Of a stretch of 64,000 bases of DNA, positions 52,255 to 60,985 are shown piece after piece (positions within the stretch are counted from its first letter, which is position 1; each line of letters starts with the position of its first letter). Position numbers and translations under genes: made by a program. The notes under the pieces are model-generated. The model was not told the origin of the DNA. It ran no database searches and saw nothing but the letters and a program-made list of their open reading frames with translations. Source of the DNA: Shinella sp. WSJ-2 (lineage in GTDB: Bacteria > Pseudomonadota > Alphaproteobacteria > Rhizobiales > Rhizobiaceae); NCBI RefSeq assembly GCF_003432075.1, contig NZ_QWBU01000003.1, forward strand, positions 248,001-312,000. Reading direction: 5' to 3'.

Positions 52255-52554
52255 GTTTCGTGTCCCGAACAAATCTGCCAAACTTGAGAAGGAACACTGA
52301 CTAGCCGGAGCGTTAGCAAAAGATGTTGGGAAGCAATGAGGCGTACTGCAGTCACTCATAACGAGAAAGGTGCAGTTTGCTGCTGGACGGGCATACCATC
52401 ACGCCGCCAGATTCGGACGTCTGCTATTTGGCGCAAAGCGGCCGTCACAGCCCGCATTTTCTTTTGAGCAAACCGAATTAATCCTCTGCGAAATTTCCTT
52501 GATTGCGGGAATATCCGGCTAAACAGAGATGCGCCCCGAAGCCAACCCGCCCCC
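52255..52554. other. 300-base gap after the HEPN gene, possible remnant
   Basis: No intact gene. AT-leaning until about 52380 and again at 52455-52520. No terminator stem is clear. It may hold decayed sequence from insertion of the island; no direct repeats or tRNA were seen. Confidence 0.35.
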
Positions 52555-53595
52555 TCAAAACCGCGTAATCACGCTGATCCCCAGATCGGTCGCCTTGTCC
52601 ATCGCCATCAGCGCCGGCACGGCCTCTTCCAGGCTGATATGCCGCCCGATCAGCTTTTGCGGCGCGAGCTTGCCGCTTTCGATCATCGCCAGCATGGCGT
52701 CGTAGCGCCAGGCCTGCATGCCGTGGCTGCCGTAGATTTCCAGTTCGTGGCCGATGACCTGGGCCATGGGGATCTGCGGCGCCGCATGGTCGGCGAGCAT
52801 CAGGCCGACCTGCACGTGCCGGCCACGGCGGCGCAGGTTCTTGATGGAGTTGAAGCAGGTGACGGGCGAGCCGAGCGCGTCGACCGAAGCATGTGCGCCG
52901 CCGCCGGTGAGGTCTCGTACGGCCTCAGCAACGTCGGCGACCGCGCGGGCATCGATGGTGGCGACGGCGCCCATCTTGCGGGCGAAATCCAGTTTCTCGG
53001 CGGAGATGTCGATGGCGATGGGATTGGCGCCGAGCGCTGCCGCAATCATGATGGCGGAGAGGCCCACACCGCCGCAGCCGTGCACGGCTACCCATTCGCC
53101 GCCCGTCACGCGGGCCTGATCGACCACCGCGCGGAAGGAGGTGGCGAAGCGGCAGCCGAGGCTTGCGGCGGTGGCGTAGTCCACGGTTTCCGGCAGATGC
53201 ACGAGATTGTGGTCGGCGTAGTCGATCGCGACATATTCGGCAAACGAGCCCCAATGGGTGAAGCCCGGCTGGAACTGCTCTTCGCAAACCTGCTGGTTGC
53301 CCGAGCGGCACTCGCCGCAATGGCCGCAGCCGGAGACGAAGGGCACCGTCACGCGCTGGCCCTCGCGGAACCGGCGCACGCCCTTGCCGACCGCGACGAC
53401 CTTGCCCGCCAGCTCGTGGCCGGGCACATGCGGCAGCTTGATATCGGCGTCGTGGCCCATCCAGCCGTGCCAGTCGCTGCGGCAAAGCCCCGTCGCCTCC
53501 ACCTGGATCACCACGCCGCCCTCGGTCGATGTCGGATCGGGCAGGGTGCGGATTTCGGGCGTGGTCTCGAAGGCCTCGTAATACATCGCGCGCAT
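52555..53595 (-). CDS. zinc-dependent alcohol dehydrogenase
   Basis: A 346-residue medium-chain dehydrogenase. Catalytic zinc ligands are in [11 protein letters not shown] (Cys) and GHELAG (His-Glu); the structural zinc site is [17 protein letters not shown] (four cysteines). The Rossmann motif is [15 protein letters not shown]. Substrate unknown. GGGAGAAAAGCC precedes the start at 53595. Alone on its strand, divergent from the aminotransferase gene. Confidence 0.92.
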   Translation of the reverse strand: MRAMYYEAFETTPEIRTLPDPTSTEGGVVIQVEATGLCRSDWHGWMGHDADIKLPHVPGHELAGKVVAVGKGVRRFREGQRVTVPFVSGCGHCGECRSGNQQVCEEQFQPGFTHWGSFAEYVAIDYADHNLVHLPETVDYATAASLGCRFATSFRAVVDQARVTGGEWVAVHGCGGVGLSAIMIAAALGANPIAIDISAEKLDFARKMGAVATIDARAVADVAEAVRDLTGGGAHASVDALGSPVTCFNSIKNLRRRGRHVQVGLMLADHAAPQIPMAQVIGHELEIYGSHGMQAWRYDAMLAMIESGKLAPQKLIGRHISLEEAVPALMAMDKATDLGISVITRF

Positions 53596-53780
53596 GGCTT
53601 TTCTCCCTTTGCTTCCTGTATTGCATGGGTCCCGAGGGGCCTCAATCGCAGCATCCATGATAAGACCTGATACACCCATTCAACATCTTGAATGGACAAG
53701 CGGCGTGCGCTGTCGGAAGGCAAGTGCAGCTTGACCGGCCCTGCCGGCCGGGCGTTTGATGGGCGAAAAGGAGTAGAAAA

Positions 53781-54665
53781 ATGCCAGTCGATACATCACC
53801 ACGCTCGACGACCTGGACCTTCGTGGATGGCGAATGGATTTCGGGCAACCCGCCGCTGATCGGCCCCACCTCGCATGCCATGTGGCTCGGCTCGACCGTA
53901 TTCGACGGTGGCCGCTGGTTCGATGGCATCGCGCCGGACCTCGACCTGCACTGCCAGCGCGTCAACCGCTCGGCCGAGGCGCTCGGCATGACGGCGACCG
54001 TTGCGGCCGAGGAGATTGAGGCGCTCGCCTGGGAAGGCGTGAAGAAATTCGACGGCAGGACGGCCATCTATATCAAGCCGATGTACTGGGCCGAACACGG
54101 CTCGCCGATGAGCGTCGTGGCGCCCGATCCGGACTCGACCCGCTTTGCGCTCTGCCTCTTCGAAGCCTCGATGGGCGACCCGAAGGCCGCCTCGTCGCTC
54201 ACCGTCTCGCCCTTCCGCCGCCCGACTGTGGAATGCATGCCGACGGATGCCAAAGCCGGCTGCCTCTACCCCAACAATGCCCGCATGCTGGTGGAAGCGC
54301 GCAAGCGCGGCTTCGACAATGCGCTGGTGCGCGACATGCTCGGCAATGTCGCCGAAACCGCGTCCTCCAATATCTTCATGGTGCGTGACGGCGTCGTCTT
54401 CACGCCTGCCGCCAACCGCACCTTCCTCGCCGGCATTACGCGCACCCGCGTCATCGGCCTCTTGCGGGAAGCCGGCTTCGAGGTGGTCGAGACCACCTTG
54501 AGCGTTGCCGATTTCGAGGCCGCGGACGAGATCTTCACCTCAGGCAACTACTCCAAGGTGGTGCCGGTAACGCGTCTCGACGGCCGCGACCTGCAACCCG
54601 GCCCGATCACCGCCAAGGCCCGCGACCTCTATTTCGACTGGGCGCATTCAAACGGGGATGCGTGA
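53781..54665 (+). CDS. branched-chain amino acid aminotransferase family (class IV)
   Basis: A 294-residue PLP enzyme of fold type IV. The catalytic Lys is in TDAKAGCLYPNNARML, with SHAMWLGSTVFDGGRWFDG at the substrate/cofactor entry and GNVAETASSNIFMVRDG and FLAGITRTRVIGLLREAGFEV for phosphate binding. It probably transfers the amino group of branched-chain or related amino acids to 2-oxoglutarate; a D-amino-acid or aminodeoxychorismate role cannot be excluded. AAGGAG precedes the ATG. Confidence 0.9.
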   Translation: MPVDTSPRSTTWTFVDGEWISGNPPLIGPTSHAMWLGSTVFDGGRWFDGIAPDLDLHCQRVNRSAEALGMTATVAAEEIEALAWEGVKKFDGRTAIYIKPMYWAEHGSPMSVVAPDPDSTRFALCLFEASMGDPKAASSLTVSPFRRPTVECMPTDAKAGCLYPNNARMLVEARKRGFDNALVRDMLGNVAETASSNIFMVRDGVVFTPAANRTFLAGITRTRVIGLLREAGFEVVETTLSVADFEAADEIFTSGNYSKVVPVTRLDGRDLQPGPITAKARDLYFDWAHSNGDA

Positions 54666-54670
54666 ATGAC

Positions 54671-54696
54671 GAGAGCCGGTCGAAGGGCCGGCTCTC
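54671..54696 (+). terminator. hairpin after the aminotransferase
   Basis: GAGAGCCGG (54671-54679) pairs with CCGGCTCTC (54688-54696). No T run, but it is placed between two convergent genes. Confidence 0.5.
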
Positions 54697-54724
54697 ATGC
54701 TTTCAAAGGCTCGTTTTGCAGCAC

Positions 54725-55117
54725 CTATTCCTGCCCCGCCGCATCCTCGGTCTTGTTGTCGCCGGTCGCGGCCTTCTTTTCCGCCACCGCCGCGCGCTCG
54801 CTTTCGCGCACCACATGCAGGAAATCGGCGGCGATTGGCGGCGAAACCTCTACCGTCTTCTTCTGCTTGTCGTAGATGCAGACATAGGTGATCTGGCTCT
54901 TGGCCTCGGGCGAAAGCCCCTCCACGGCGGCGATGCCGAAGGACTCCGTGCCGGTCGGCTCCACGAAAACGGTCGGTGTTCCCAACGCCTCGGGCAGGCT
55001 TGCCAGGCAGCTCTTTTCCACGTCGGCGCGGAATTCTTCCCAAGCTTCGGATGAGGAGGCGTGGGCCAGCGGGGCAGCAAGCGAAAGGGTGAGGACAGCA
55101 AGGGGGATGGCGCGCAT
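54725..55117 (-). CDS. periplasmic hypothetical protein
   Basis: A 130-residue exported protein: signal peptide at 1-20 (LAVLTLSLAAPLAHA), then a mixed domain with two cysteines (EKSCLASL, TYVCIYDKQKKTVEVSPP) that may form a disulfide, and a charged Ala/Glu-rich tail. Not recognised by family. The frame is open upstream to 55366 over the sodB promoter, but the signal peptide fixes the start at 55117. Divergent from sodB. Confidence 0.72.
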   Translation of the reverse strand: MRAIPLAVLTLSLAAPLAHASSSEAWEEFRADVEKSCLASLPEALGTPTVFVEPTGTESFGIAAVEGLSPEAKSQITYVCIYDKQKKTVEVSPPIAADFLHVVRESERAAVAEKKAATGDNKTEDAAGQE

Positions 55118-55323
55118 GGAAAACTCCGGTTGGCGGGAACGGACAAAATGTTTCGAATCGCTATTCGTTCCAATTCGTCCTTGATCTCTCACGCAAAACG
55201 GCAAGGATTTTGTCCAAGGGTCGGAAAAATTGGAATGCTGGCGGTTGCCTCTTCCGGTTGCCGCTCCTATGTTCCGGTCACGGATTTCCTTGAAAAATTC
55301 CGTCGCCAAGAGGAGACACCATA

Positions 55324-55926
55324 ATGGCTTTCGAACTTCCGCCGCTTCCCTATGATTACGATGCACTCGCGCCCTTCATGTCGCGCGAAACGCTCGAATA
55401 TCACCACGACAAGCACCACAAGGCCTATGTCGACAACGGTAACAAGCTGGCGGAAGAAGCCGGTCTCGCCAACCTCTCGCTCGAAGAGATCGTCAAGAAG
55501 TCCTACGGCACCAACCAGGGCCTCTTCAACAATGCCGGCCAGCACTACAACCACATCCATTTCTGGAAGTGGCTGAAGAAGGACGGCGGCGGCAAGAGCC
55601 TGCCGGGCGCTCTGCAGAAGGCCATCGACAGCGACCTCGGCGGCTACGACAAGTTCAAGGCCGATTTTATCGCTGCCGGCACCACGCAGTTTGGCTCGGG
55701 CTGGGCCTGGCTCTCCGTCAAGGACGGCAAGCTCGCCATCTCCAAGACCCCGAATGGCGAAAACCCGCTGGTTCACGGCGCAGAGCCGATCCTCGGCGTC
55801 GACGTCTGGGAACACTCCTACTACATCGACTACCGCAACGCCCGCCCGAAGTACCTCGAAGCCTTCGTCGACAGCCTGATCAACTGGGACTACGTCCTGG
55901 AACGCTACGAAGCCGCCACGAAGTAA
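55324..55926 (+). CDS. sodB: superoxide dismutase (Fe/Mn)
   Basis: Converts superoxide to peroxide and oxygen. The 200-residue protein has the metal ligands in LEYHHDKHHKAYVDN (His27), NNAGQHYNHIHFWKWL (His), and DVWEHSYYIDYRN (Asp and His). GTTQFGSGWAWLSV is the family core. Fe versus Mn cannot be told surely from sequence. GAGGAG precedes the ATG. It ends in a strong terminator. Confidence 0.97.
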   Translation: MAFELPPLPYDYDALAPFMSRETLEYHHDKHHKAYVDNGNKLAEEAGLANLSLEEIVKKSYGTNQGLFNNAGQHYNHIHFWKWLKKDGGGKSLPGALQKAIDSDLGGYDKFKADFIAAGTTQFGSGWAWLSVKDGKLAISKTPNGENPLVHGAEPILGVDVWEHSYYIDYRNARPKYLEAFVDSLINWDYVLERYEAATK

Positions 55927-55950
55927 TTTTCGCGCGCAGTGGCATTTCGC

Positions 55951-55979
55951 AAACCCCGGTCGGAAACGGCCGGGGTTTT
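55951..55979 (+). terminator. rho-independent terminator of sodB
   Basis: CCCCGGTCG pairs with CGGCCGGGG around a GAAA tetraloop (55954-55975), flanked by AAA and TTTTG. Confidence 0.88.
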
Positions 55980-56020
55980 GTTTGTCGACATTTCTCTCTA
56001 TTGATGGCATAAATGCCAAC

Positions 56021-56301
56021 ATGGATGCGGTGCTGCTCGAGCGTTCGAAGACGGTCCTGCCGGATGGTTCGATCGTCGAGATCGTGCTGTGGCAGGTTCC
56101 CGAACCCGTTGCGGGAAGCGAGCATTGCTACAAGTACCGCCTGTTTTACGGGCGGGATGGCCGGCGCATCGTCGGCTTCGACAATGAGCGCGGCAAGGGC
56201 GATCATTGCCATCTCGACGGGCGGAATTCCGCTATGCTTTCACGACCGTCGCGGCCCTGCTCGATGATTTTCGAGCCGAAATTGCCAAAAGGAGGCCCTG
56301 A
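56021..56301 (+). pseudogene. TumE-type toxin with apparent frameshift
   Basis: Toxin of the TumE (DUF6516) family. The start MDAVLLERSKTVLPDGSIVE and KYRLFYGRDGRRIVGFDNERGKGDH fit the family. After codon 68 (near 56224) the frame gives NSAMLSRPSRP, which is not family-like; the +1 frame gives EFRYAFTTVAALLDDFRAEI and stops at TGA 56299-56301, directly before the antitoxin ATG at 56302, exactly as in intact pairs. One missing G in GGCGGAATTCC accounts for it. The unshifted reading ends at 56305 with an altered tail. Confidence 0.8.
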
Positions 56302-56670
56302 ATGAGACGCGCACGCATCCAGATCCGCAGCGACGCCGAAGATGCACTGGCCGAGAGCCTGGCCCGCGCAACCGAGGCCGCGCGCACGGGAAAACCCTCC
56401 GATCCGGTCGCGACCTTCACCTTCAGCTCGCCCGCACAGCTCTTTTCGGTAATCAGCCCGAAACGCTGGGAGTTGATCGAGCATCTGCAAAAAATCGGCC
56501 CGAGCAGCATCCGGGCGCTCGCCCGCTCGCTAGGTCGGGACGTGAAGCGGGTGCACGAGGATGTCGTCGCTCTGGCGGATTGGGGCATTGTTGATCGGAC
56601 GGAGGAGGGGAAGGTCGAAGTGCCGTTCGATGTCATCCACGCCGATTTCGATTTGCGGGCGGTCGCCTAA
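56302..56670 (+). CDS. TumA-type antitoxin, HVO_A0114-like DNA-binding protein
   Basis: A 122-residue winged-helix protein: IQIRSDAEDALAESLARAT at the N-terminus and the DNA-binding part FSVISPKRWELIEHLQKIGP, SIRALARSLGRDVKRVHEDV, ALADWGIVDRTEEGKVEVPF. This is the TumA partner of TumE toxins. The frame is intact. Its ATG follows the toxin TGA directly. Its end overlaps the convergent YafY stop by four bases. Confidence 0.88.
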   Translation: MRRARIQIRSDAEDALAESLARATEAARTGKPSDPVATFTFSSPAQLFSVISPKRWELIEHLQKIGPSSIRALARSLGRDVKRVHEDVVALADWGIVDRTEEGKVEVPFDVIHADFDLRAVA

Positions 56671-57356
56671 CGCTGGTTCTCCACCCAGCCGGCAATCCAC
56701 AGCTGCCTCAGCCCATCCCCTTCGCCGCGAAAATGCGCCTCCGTCCTCTCGCAGGCCTCCACCCGGTCGGCGCGGAAGTTGCGGATGGCCTGGCGCAGCT
56801 CGCACCAGGCGACAATGTTGGCCGTCTCCGAATAGTAGATGAGGGCGATGGGGCGGATGGTGCGTTCGGTGGCGCGGGCATATTCGTCGCGGTAGTCGAT
56901 CAGCAATTTCTCTTCGTCGCGGATGGCGCGCCGCACGGTGGCGAGGTCGATGCCTTCGGGCTGGCGCGGCATGCTGCCCCAGGCGTGCAGCGCGCGGGCC
57001 GACAGCGTCTGGCGCAGTGGCGGCGGCACGGCACCGGCAATCTTTTCCGCGACGCGGCCAGCGGCGGCTTTCAGTTCGGTGTCGCCGGTGCGCTCCAGCA
57101 GCGCCAGCGCCAGAACGATCGCCTCCGTCTCCTCGATGGAAAACATCAGCGGCGGCAGGTCGAAACCGGGGCGCAGGATATAGCCGATGCCGCGCTCGCC
57201 CTCGACGGGCACGCGCATCGCCTGAAGGGCCGCGATATCGCGATAGATCGAGCGCACCGTCACCTCCAGCCGCGCGGCGATCTCGGCCGCGGTAACGGGC
57301 AAGCGGGCCAGCCGCAATATCTGGATGATCTCGAACAGCCGCGAGGCCTTGCGCAT
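56667..57356 (-). CDS. YafY-type HTH/WYL transcriptional regulator
   Basis: A 229-residue DeoR-like/WYL regulator: HTH at about 15-45 (LPVTAAEIAARLEVTVRSIYRDIAALQ), a middle linker, and a WYL domain (about 130-215) with LIDYRDEYARATERTIRPIALIYYSETANIVAWCELRQAIRNFRADRV. The WYL motif is changed to IYY. It probably represses the divergent LysE-type gene through the dyad at 57371-57394. The start is set at 57356 by GGAG seven bases upstream. Confidence 0.88.
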   Translation of the reverse strand: MRKASRLFEIIQILRLARLPVTAAEIAARLEVTVRSIYRDIAALQAMRVPVEGERGIGYILRPGFDLPPLMFSIEETEAIVLALALLERTGDTELKAAAGRVAEKIAGAVPPPLRQTLSARALHAWGSMPRQPEGIDLATVRRAIRDEEKLLIDYRDEYARATERTIRPIALIYYSETANIVAWCELRQAIRNFRADRVEACERTEAHFRGEGDGLRQLWIAGWVENQR

Positions 57357-57370
57357 CGGTTTCTCCATCA

Positions 57371-57394
57371 CAACTGACACATCCCTGTCAGTTG
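57371..57394. promoter_or_regulatory. dyad operator of the YafY/LysE pair
   Basis: CAACTGACA (57371-57379), six bases, TGTCAGTTG (57386-57394): a perfect 9-base inverted repeat. A third copy CAACTGACA occurs at 57470-57478 and overlaps the LysE ATG (57478). Confidence 0.75.
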
Positions 57395-57477
57395 GCCTCG
57401 GTTATAGCACGCACCAAGCGCTTGAAACAAAAGGCAGCATAGGGCGGCCGCGCAGAAAACGGCAATGGACAACTGAC

Positions 57478-58113
57478 ATGACCTACAGCGAAAACCTCTG
57501 GCTCTTCTTCCTGCTCGTGTCCGGCATCATCATCGTGCCGGGCATGGACATGGTCTTCGTCATGGCGAGCTCCCTCTCAGGCGGGCGCAAGGCCGGGCTG
57601 TCGGCCACCTTCGGCATCATGGCGGGCGGGCTGGTGCACACGCTCTACGCCGCGCTCGGCGTCGGCGTGCTGCTGCATTTCGCGCCGCAGCTCTTCAATA
57701 TCCTGCTGGTCGCCGGCGCGCTCTATGTCGCCTGGATCGGCTGGCAGCTGTTTCGAAGCTCCATCGTCATCGATTCCGTCGATGGCATCGACCGGCGCGG
57801 TCTCGTCACCCGCTTCCGCCAGGGCGCGCTGACGAGCCTGATGAACCCGAAAGCCTATCTCTTCATGCTCGCCGTCTTCCCGCAGTTCCTGCGCCCGGAA
57901 TTCGGCCCCGTCTGGCGGCAGGCGACGATCATGCTGCTGGTGATCTGGGTGACGCAGCTTGCCGTTTATGGCGGGCTTGCGCTGGCGGCGGCCCGCAGCC
58001 GCGATGCGTTGACCGGCAACCCGGCGGTCACGCGCTTCATCGGCCGGGCGGCGGGCGTGCTCCTGGTCGTCATCGCCATCGTTACGCTGTGGCGGGGATG
58101 GGGCAGCGTCTGA
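57478..58113 (+). CDS. LysE-family exporter
   Basis: A 211-residue inner-membrane exporter with six hydrophobic segments; VPGMDMVFVMASSLSGGRKAGLSATFGIMAGG at residues 19-50 is the RhtB/LysE signature and LTSLMNPKAYLFMLAVFPQF carries the conserved Asn-Pro-Lys. Probably exports amino acids or derivatives. A repressor half-site overlaps its start, and the divergent YafY regulator is the likely controller. Confidence 0.92.
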   Translation: MTYSENLWLFFLLVSGIIIVPGMDMVFVMASSLSGGRKAGLSATFGIMAGGLVHTLYAALGVGVLLHFAPQLFNILLVAGALYVAWIGWQLFRSSIVIDSVDGIDRRGLVTRFRQGALTSLMNPKAYLFMLAVFPQFLRPEFGPVWRQATIMLLVIWVTQLAVYGGLALAAARSRDALTGNPAVTRFIGRAAGVLLVVIAIVTLWRGWGSV

Positions 58114-58236
58114 TCCAAAAGGATTTCGGCCGTCAAAAAGATTTTACTTTCATCGAGTTCCCAAAATGCAATCATGGCGACGCATCGTCAAACCGGCGGC
58201 GCGGAGACAACCGCCCGCCAGAATCGGGAGCAATCG

Positions 58237-58680
58237 ATGAAGTTCAAAACCTTGGCGGCTGCGGCCGCGCTTGCCGTCATCGGCGCAGGCGCCGTCGTGG
58301 CGGCGGATGAACCCCAGGTCGTCCGCCAGGAGATGATGAAGAAGGTCGGCGGCGCCATGGGCGCGCTCGCCGGCATCGCCAAAGGCGAAAAGCCCTATGA
58401 CGCAGAGATCGTCAAGGCATCGCTGACCACGATGGGCGAAGTTGCCAAGGCTTTCCCGGAACAGTTCCCGCCCGGCTCCGAAACGGGCCACGAGACGGAA
58501 GCAAGCCCCAAGATCTGGGAGCAGATGGACGACTTCAAGGCCCATGCCGCCAAGCTCGGCACGGATGCCGAAGCGGTGCTGGCAAGCCTGCCGGCCGACC
58601 AGGCGGGCGTGGCGGCCGCGCTCGGCACGATCGGCAAGAATTGCGGCGGCTGTCATGAGGTCTACCGCGTCAAGAAATAA
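58237..58680 (+). CDS. cytochrome c'
   Basis: A 147-residue periplasmic haem protein: signal peptide 1-23 (ALAVIGAGAVVA, cut after AA), a four-helix-bundle body, and the C-terminal haem site NCGGCHEVYRVKK. Cytochromes c' bind NO and can protect from nitrosative stress. The ATG at 58237 starts a normal signal peptide. It is followed by a dihaem cytochrome gene on the same strand, 121 bases away. Confidence 0.93.
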   Translation: MKFKTLAAAAALAVIGAGAVVAADEPQVVRQEMMKKVGGAMGALAGIAKGEKPYDAEIVKASLTTMGEVAKAFPEQFPPGSETGHETEASPKIWEQMDDFKAHAAKLGTDAEAVLASLPADQAGVAAALGTIGKNCGGCHEVYRVKK

Positions 58681-58801
58681 GCGGTAGACCGGACCATCCC
58701 TCACCAAGACGCACACTGTCCCGACGCCGGCCGCCGGGGCGGTGTCTTTCCGTTCCGGCGCTGCCGGAGCCGGATTTCGGATCAGCGAGAGGAAACGGCG
58801 C

Positions 58802-59710
58802 ATGGCTCTCAAGAAACTCATCGGCGGCATCGTCGTGCTGGGCGCGATCGGCGCCGGCGCGTTCCTGTTCATCACCAAGCCTGAGCGCCTGCCGGCGGAA
58901 ACCTGGCTTGCTGCCGGCGAACCGGATCTGGCGAATGGCGAGCGCATCTTCCATGCCGGCGGCTGTTCCAGCTGTCACGCCGCACCGGGCGCGGCCGACG
59001 ACCAGAAAACCGTGCTGACCGGCGGCCTGGCGCTGAAGAGCCCCTTCGGCACCTTCTACGCTCCCAATATCTCTCCCGACGAGACCGCCGGCATCGGCGC
59101 CTGGACGCTCGCCCAATTCGGCGACGCCATGAAGCGCGGCACGGGTAAAAACGGCGAGCATCTCTACCCGTCCTTTCCCTACGCCTCCTATGCGCGCATG
59201 ACGGTGAAGGATGTCGGCGATCTCTACGGTTACCTGAAGACCCTGCCGAAGAGCGCGAATGTCGCACCCGAACACGACCTGCCGTTCCCCTTCAACATCC
59301 GGCTGTCGCTCGGCGGTTGGAAGTTCCTCTATCTCAACGACGCCCCGCGCGTGACGCTCGCCAGTGCCGATGAGGTGGTCAGACATGGCCAGTATCTCGT
59401 CGAAGGTCCCGGCCATTGCGGCGAATGCCACACGCCGCGTGACGTGCTGGGCGGCCTGAAGGTCGACCAATGGCTCGCCGGCGGGCCGAACCCGGAAGGC
59501 GAGGGGCGCATCCCCAACATCACGCCGGCCGAGGGCGGCTTCGGCGGCTGGAGTGCGGGCGATATCGTCAACTATCTCGAGACCGGCTTCACCCCCGATT
59601 TCGACAGCGTCGGCGGCGCGATGGTCTCGGTGCAGAAGAACATGGCCCAGCTGCCCAAGGAGGACCGTGAGGCGATCGCGGCCTATCTGAAGGCCATTCC
59701 CGCGCATTGA
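58802..59710 (+). CDS. dihaem c-type cytochrome (alcohol dehydrogenase cytochrome subunit-like)
   Basis: A 302-residue membrane-anchored cytochrome: one N-terminal helix (6-24, IGGIVVLGAIGAGAFLFIT) and two haem sites, CSSCH (about residue 58) and CGECH (about 205). The layout with TFYAPNISPDETAGIG and GEGRIPNITPAEGG is typical of the small cytochrome c subunits that take electrons from dehydrogenases. Next to cytochrome c', so both are probably in one periplasmic electron path. Confidence 0.9.
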   Translation: MALKKLIGGIVVLGAIGAGAFLFITKPERLPAETWLAAGEPDLANGERIFHAGGCSSCHAAPGAADDQKTVLTGGLALKSPFGTFYAPNISPDETAGIGAWTLAQFGDAMKRGTGKNGEHLYPSFPYASYARMTVKDVGDLYGYLKTLPKSANVAPEHDLPFPFNIRLSLGGWKFLYLNDAPRVTLASADEVVRHGQYLVEGPGHCGECHTPRDVLGGLKVDQWLAGGPNPEGEGRIPNITPAEGGFGGWSAGDIVNYLETGFTPDFDSVGGAMVSVQKNMAQLPKEDREAIAAYLKAIPAH

Positions 59711-59820
59711 CCGCACGCGCAGAATTTTTTCGACCTGATGTCGGATCGGCGTCGGCGCCTGCGTCTTCAAGGCACGGGATCGTCGCCGACGATCTGAAAC
59801 CGGAACGAAAGGATGTTGCA

Positions 59821-60294
59821 ATGGCCAAGAACACGATTTGCCTGTGGTTCGACAAGGATGCCGAGGAGGCCGCCCGCTTTTATGCCAAAACCTTTCCGGA
59901 CAGTGCTATTGGCGCCATCGTGCGCGCCCCCGGCGATTACCCTGATGGTAAGCAGGGCGAGGTCCTCGTCGTCGAATTCACGGTCGCCGGCGTTGCCTGC
60001 GTCGGCCTGAACGGCGGCCCGATGTTCAAGCACAACGAATCGTTCTCCTTCCAGATCTCGACCGAAGACCAGGCCGAGACCGATCGCTATTGGGATGCGA
60101 TCGTCGGCAATGGCGGCCAGGAAAGCGAATGCGGCTGGTGCAAGGACAAGTGGGGCCTCTCCTGGCAGATCACCCCGCGCGTCCTCATGGACGCCATGAA
60201 GGCCGGCGGCGGCGAGGCCAAGCGCGCTTTCGACGCCATGATGAAGATGAAGAAGATCGACGTCGCCGCAATCGAGGCCGCGCGCCGCGGCTGA
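59821..60294 (+). CDS. VOC-family PhnB-like protein
   Basis: A 157-residue protein with MAKNTICLWFDKDAEEAARFYAK at the start and QESECGWCKDKWGLSWQITPRVL near the end, the hallmark of the PhnB/3-demethylubiquinone methyltransferase-like VOC group. Substrate unknown. AAGGATGTTGCA precedes the ATG at 59821. Downstream of the dihaem cytochrome gene; operon membership not clear. Confidence 0.88.
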   Translation: MAKNTICLWFDKDAEEAARFYAKTFPDSAIGAIVRAPGDYPDGKQGEVLVVEFTVAGVACVGLNGGPMFKHNESFSFQISTEDQAETDRYWDAIVGNGGQESECGWCKDKWGLSWQITPRVLMDAMKAGGGEAKRAFDAMMKMKKIDVAAIEAARRG

Positions 60295-60374
60295 GCGGGC
60301 TTGATCCGTGCCGCCGGCTCCGCCCTGCCTTGGGGGCGGAGATGCCGGGTCTTAAATACTGCTTGCGGGGTGCC

Positions 60375-60959
60375 TCAGCCAGTCGCCCCGCGATGCTCGT
60401 CGCCATACATGCCGAGATAGTCGAAAAGTTCTGCCGAGCCGAGCCCGATGGCATCGAGGATTTCCCGCGCGAATGTCACCGGTGCGGCACCCGAAGCGGT
60501 GATGACACCACCGTCGCGCACGGCCTGCGGCTGATCGCGGTAGAGGGCGGCGCCCCGATACGCCGGCACGACGTCCTTGAGCTGGCTGGCATAGTTGCCG
60601 GTATGGGCGCGTGTATCGAGCAGGCCGAGGCGGCCGAGTGCCAGTGTGGCGTCGCAGATGCCGGCAACGGGTTTGCCCGCCGCGATGAAGCGCCCGACCG
60701 GAGCCGAGAGGTCGGGCACGTCATCACTCTGCCAGATCGTGCCGCCGCACAAAACCAGCACGTCAAAGAGGGCGGGATCGGCATCCTCCGCCGCACCGGC
60801 AGATTTGACCTGTACGCCGCCGAGCGAGGTGACGTCCCTGCCGCCGGGGGTGAGGATGACCGTTTCGGCGCCGCATTCGTTGCGCGCAGTCGCCATCAGG
60901 AGCCCGCATTCCCAGTCGGCATACCCCGCGGTCAGCACGATAGCCAGTCGCTTCGTCAT
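60375..60959 (-). CDS. DJ-1/PfpI-family protein
   Basis: A 194-residue type-1 glutamine-amidotransferase-like protein: MTKRLAIVLTAGYADWECGLL at the start, VLVLCGGTIW and the nucleophile elbow VAGICDATLALG with the catalytic Cys. Members act as glyoxalases, chaperones or peptidases; the exact role is not seen here. Convergent with the VOC gene and upstream of a GNAT gene on the same strand. Confidence 0.88.
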   Translation of the reverse strand: MTKRLAIVLTAGYADWECGLLMATARNECGAETVILTPGGRDVTSLGGVQVKSAGAAEDADPALFDVLVLCGGTIWQSDDVPDLSAPVGRFIAAGKPVAGICDATLALGRLGLLDTRAHTGNYASQLKDVVPAYRGAALYRDQPQAVRDGGVITASGAAPVTFAREILDAIGLGSAELFDYLGMYGDEHRGATG

Positions 60960-60985
60960 GTCGGTATCCTCCTCGCGTGCCGCCT

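Noticed and set aside
60300-60360. Terminator between the VOC and DJ-1 genes
   Set aside because: Pairing is partial and there is no T run.
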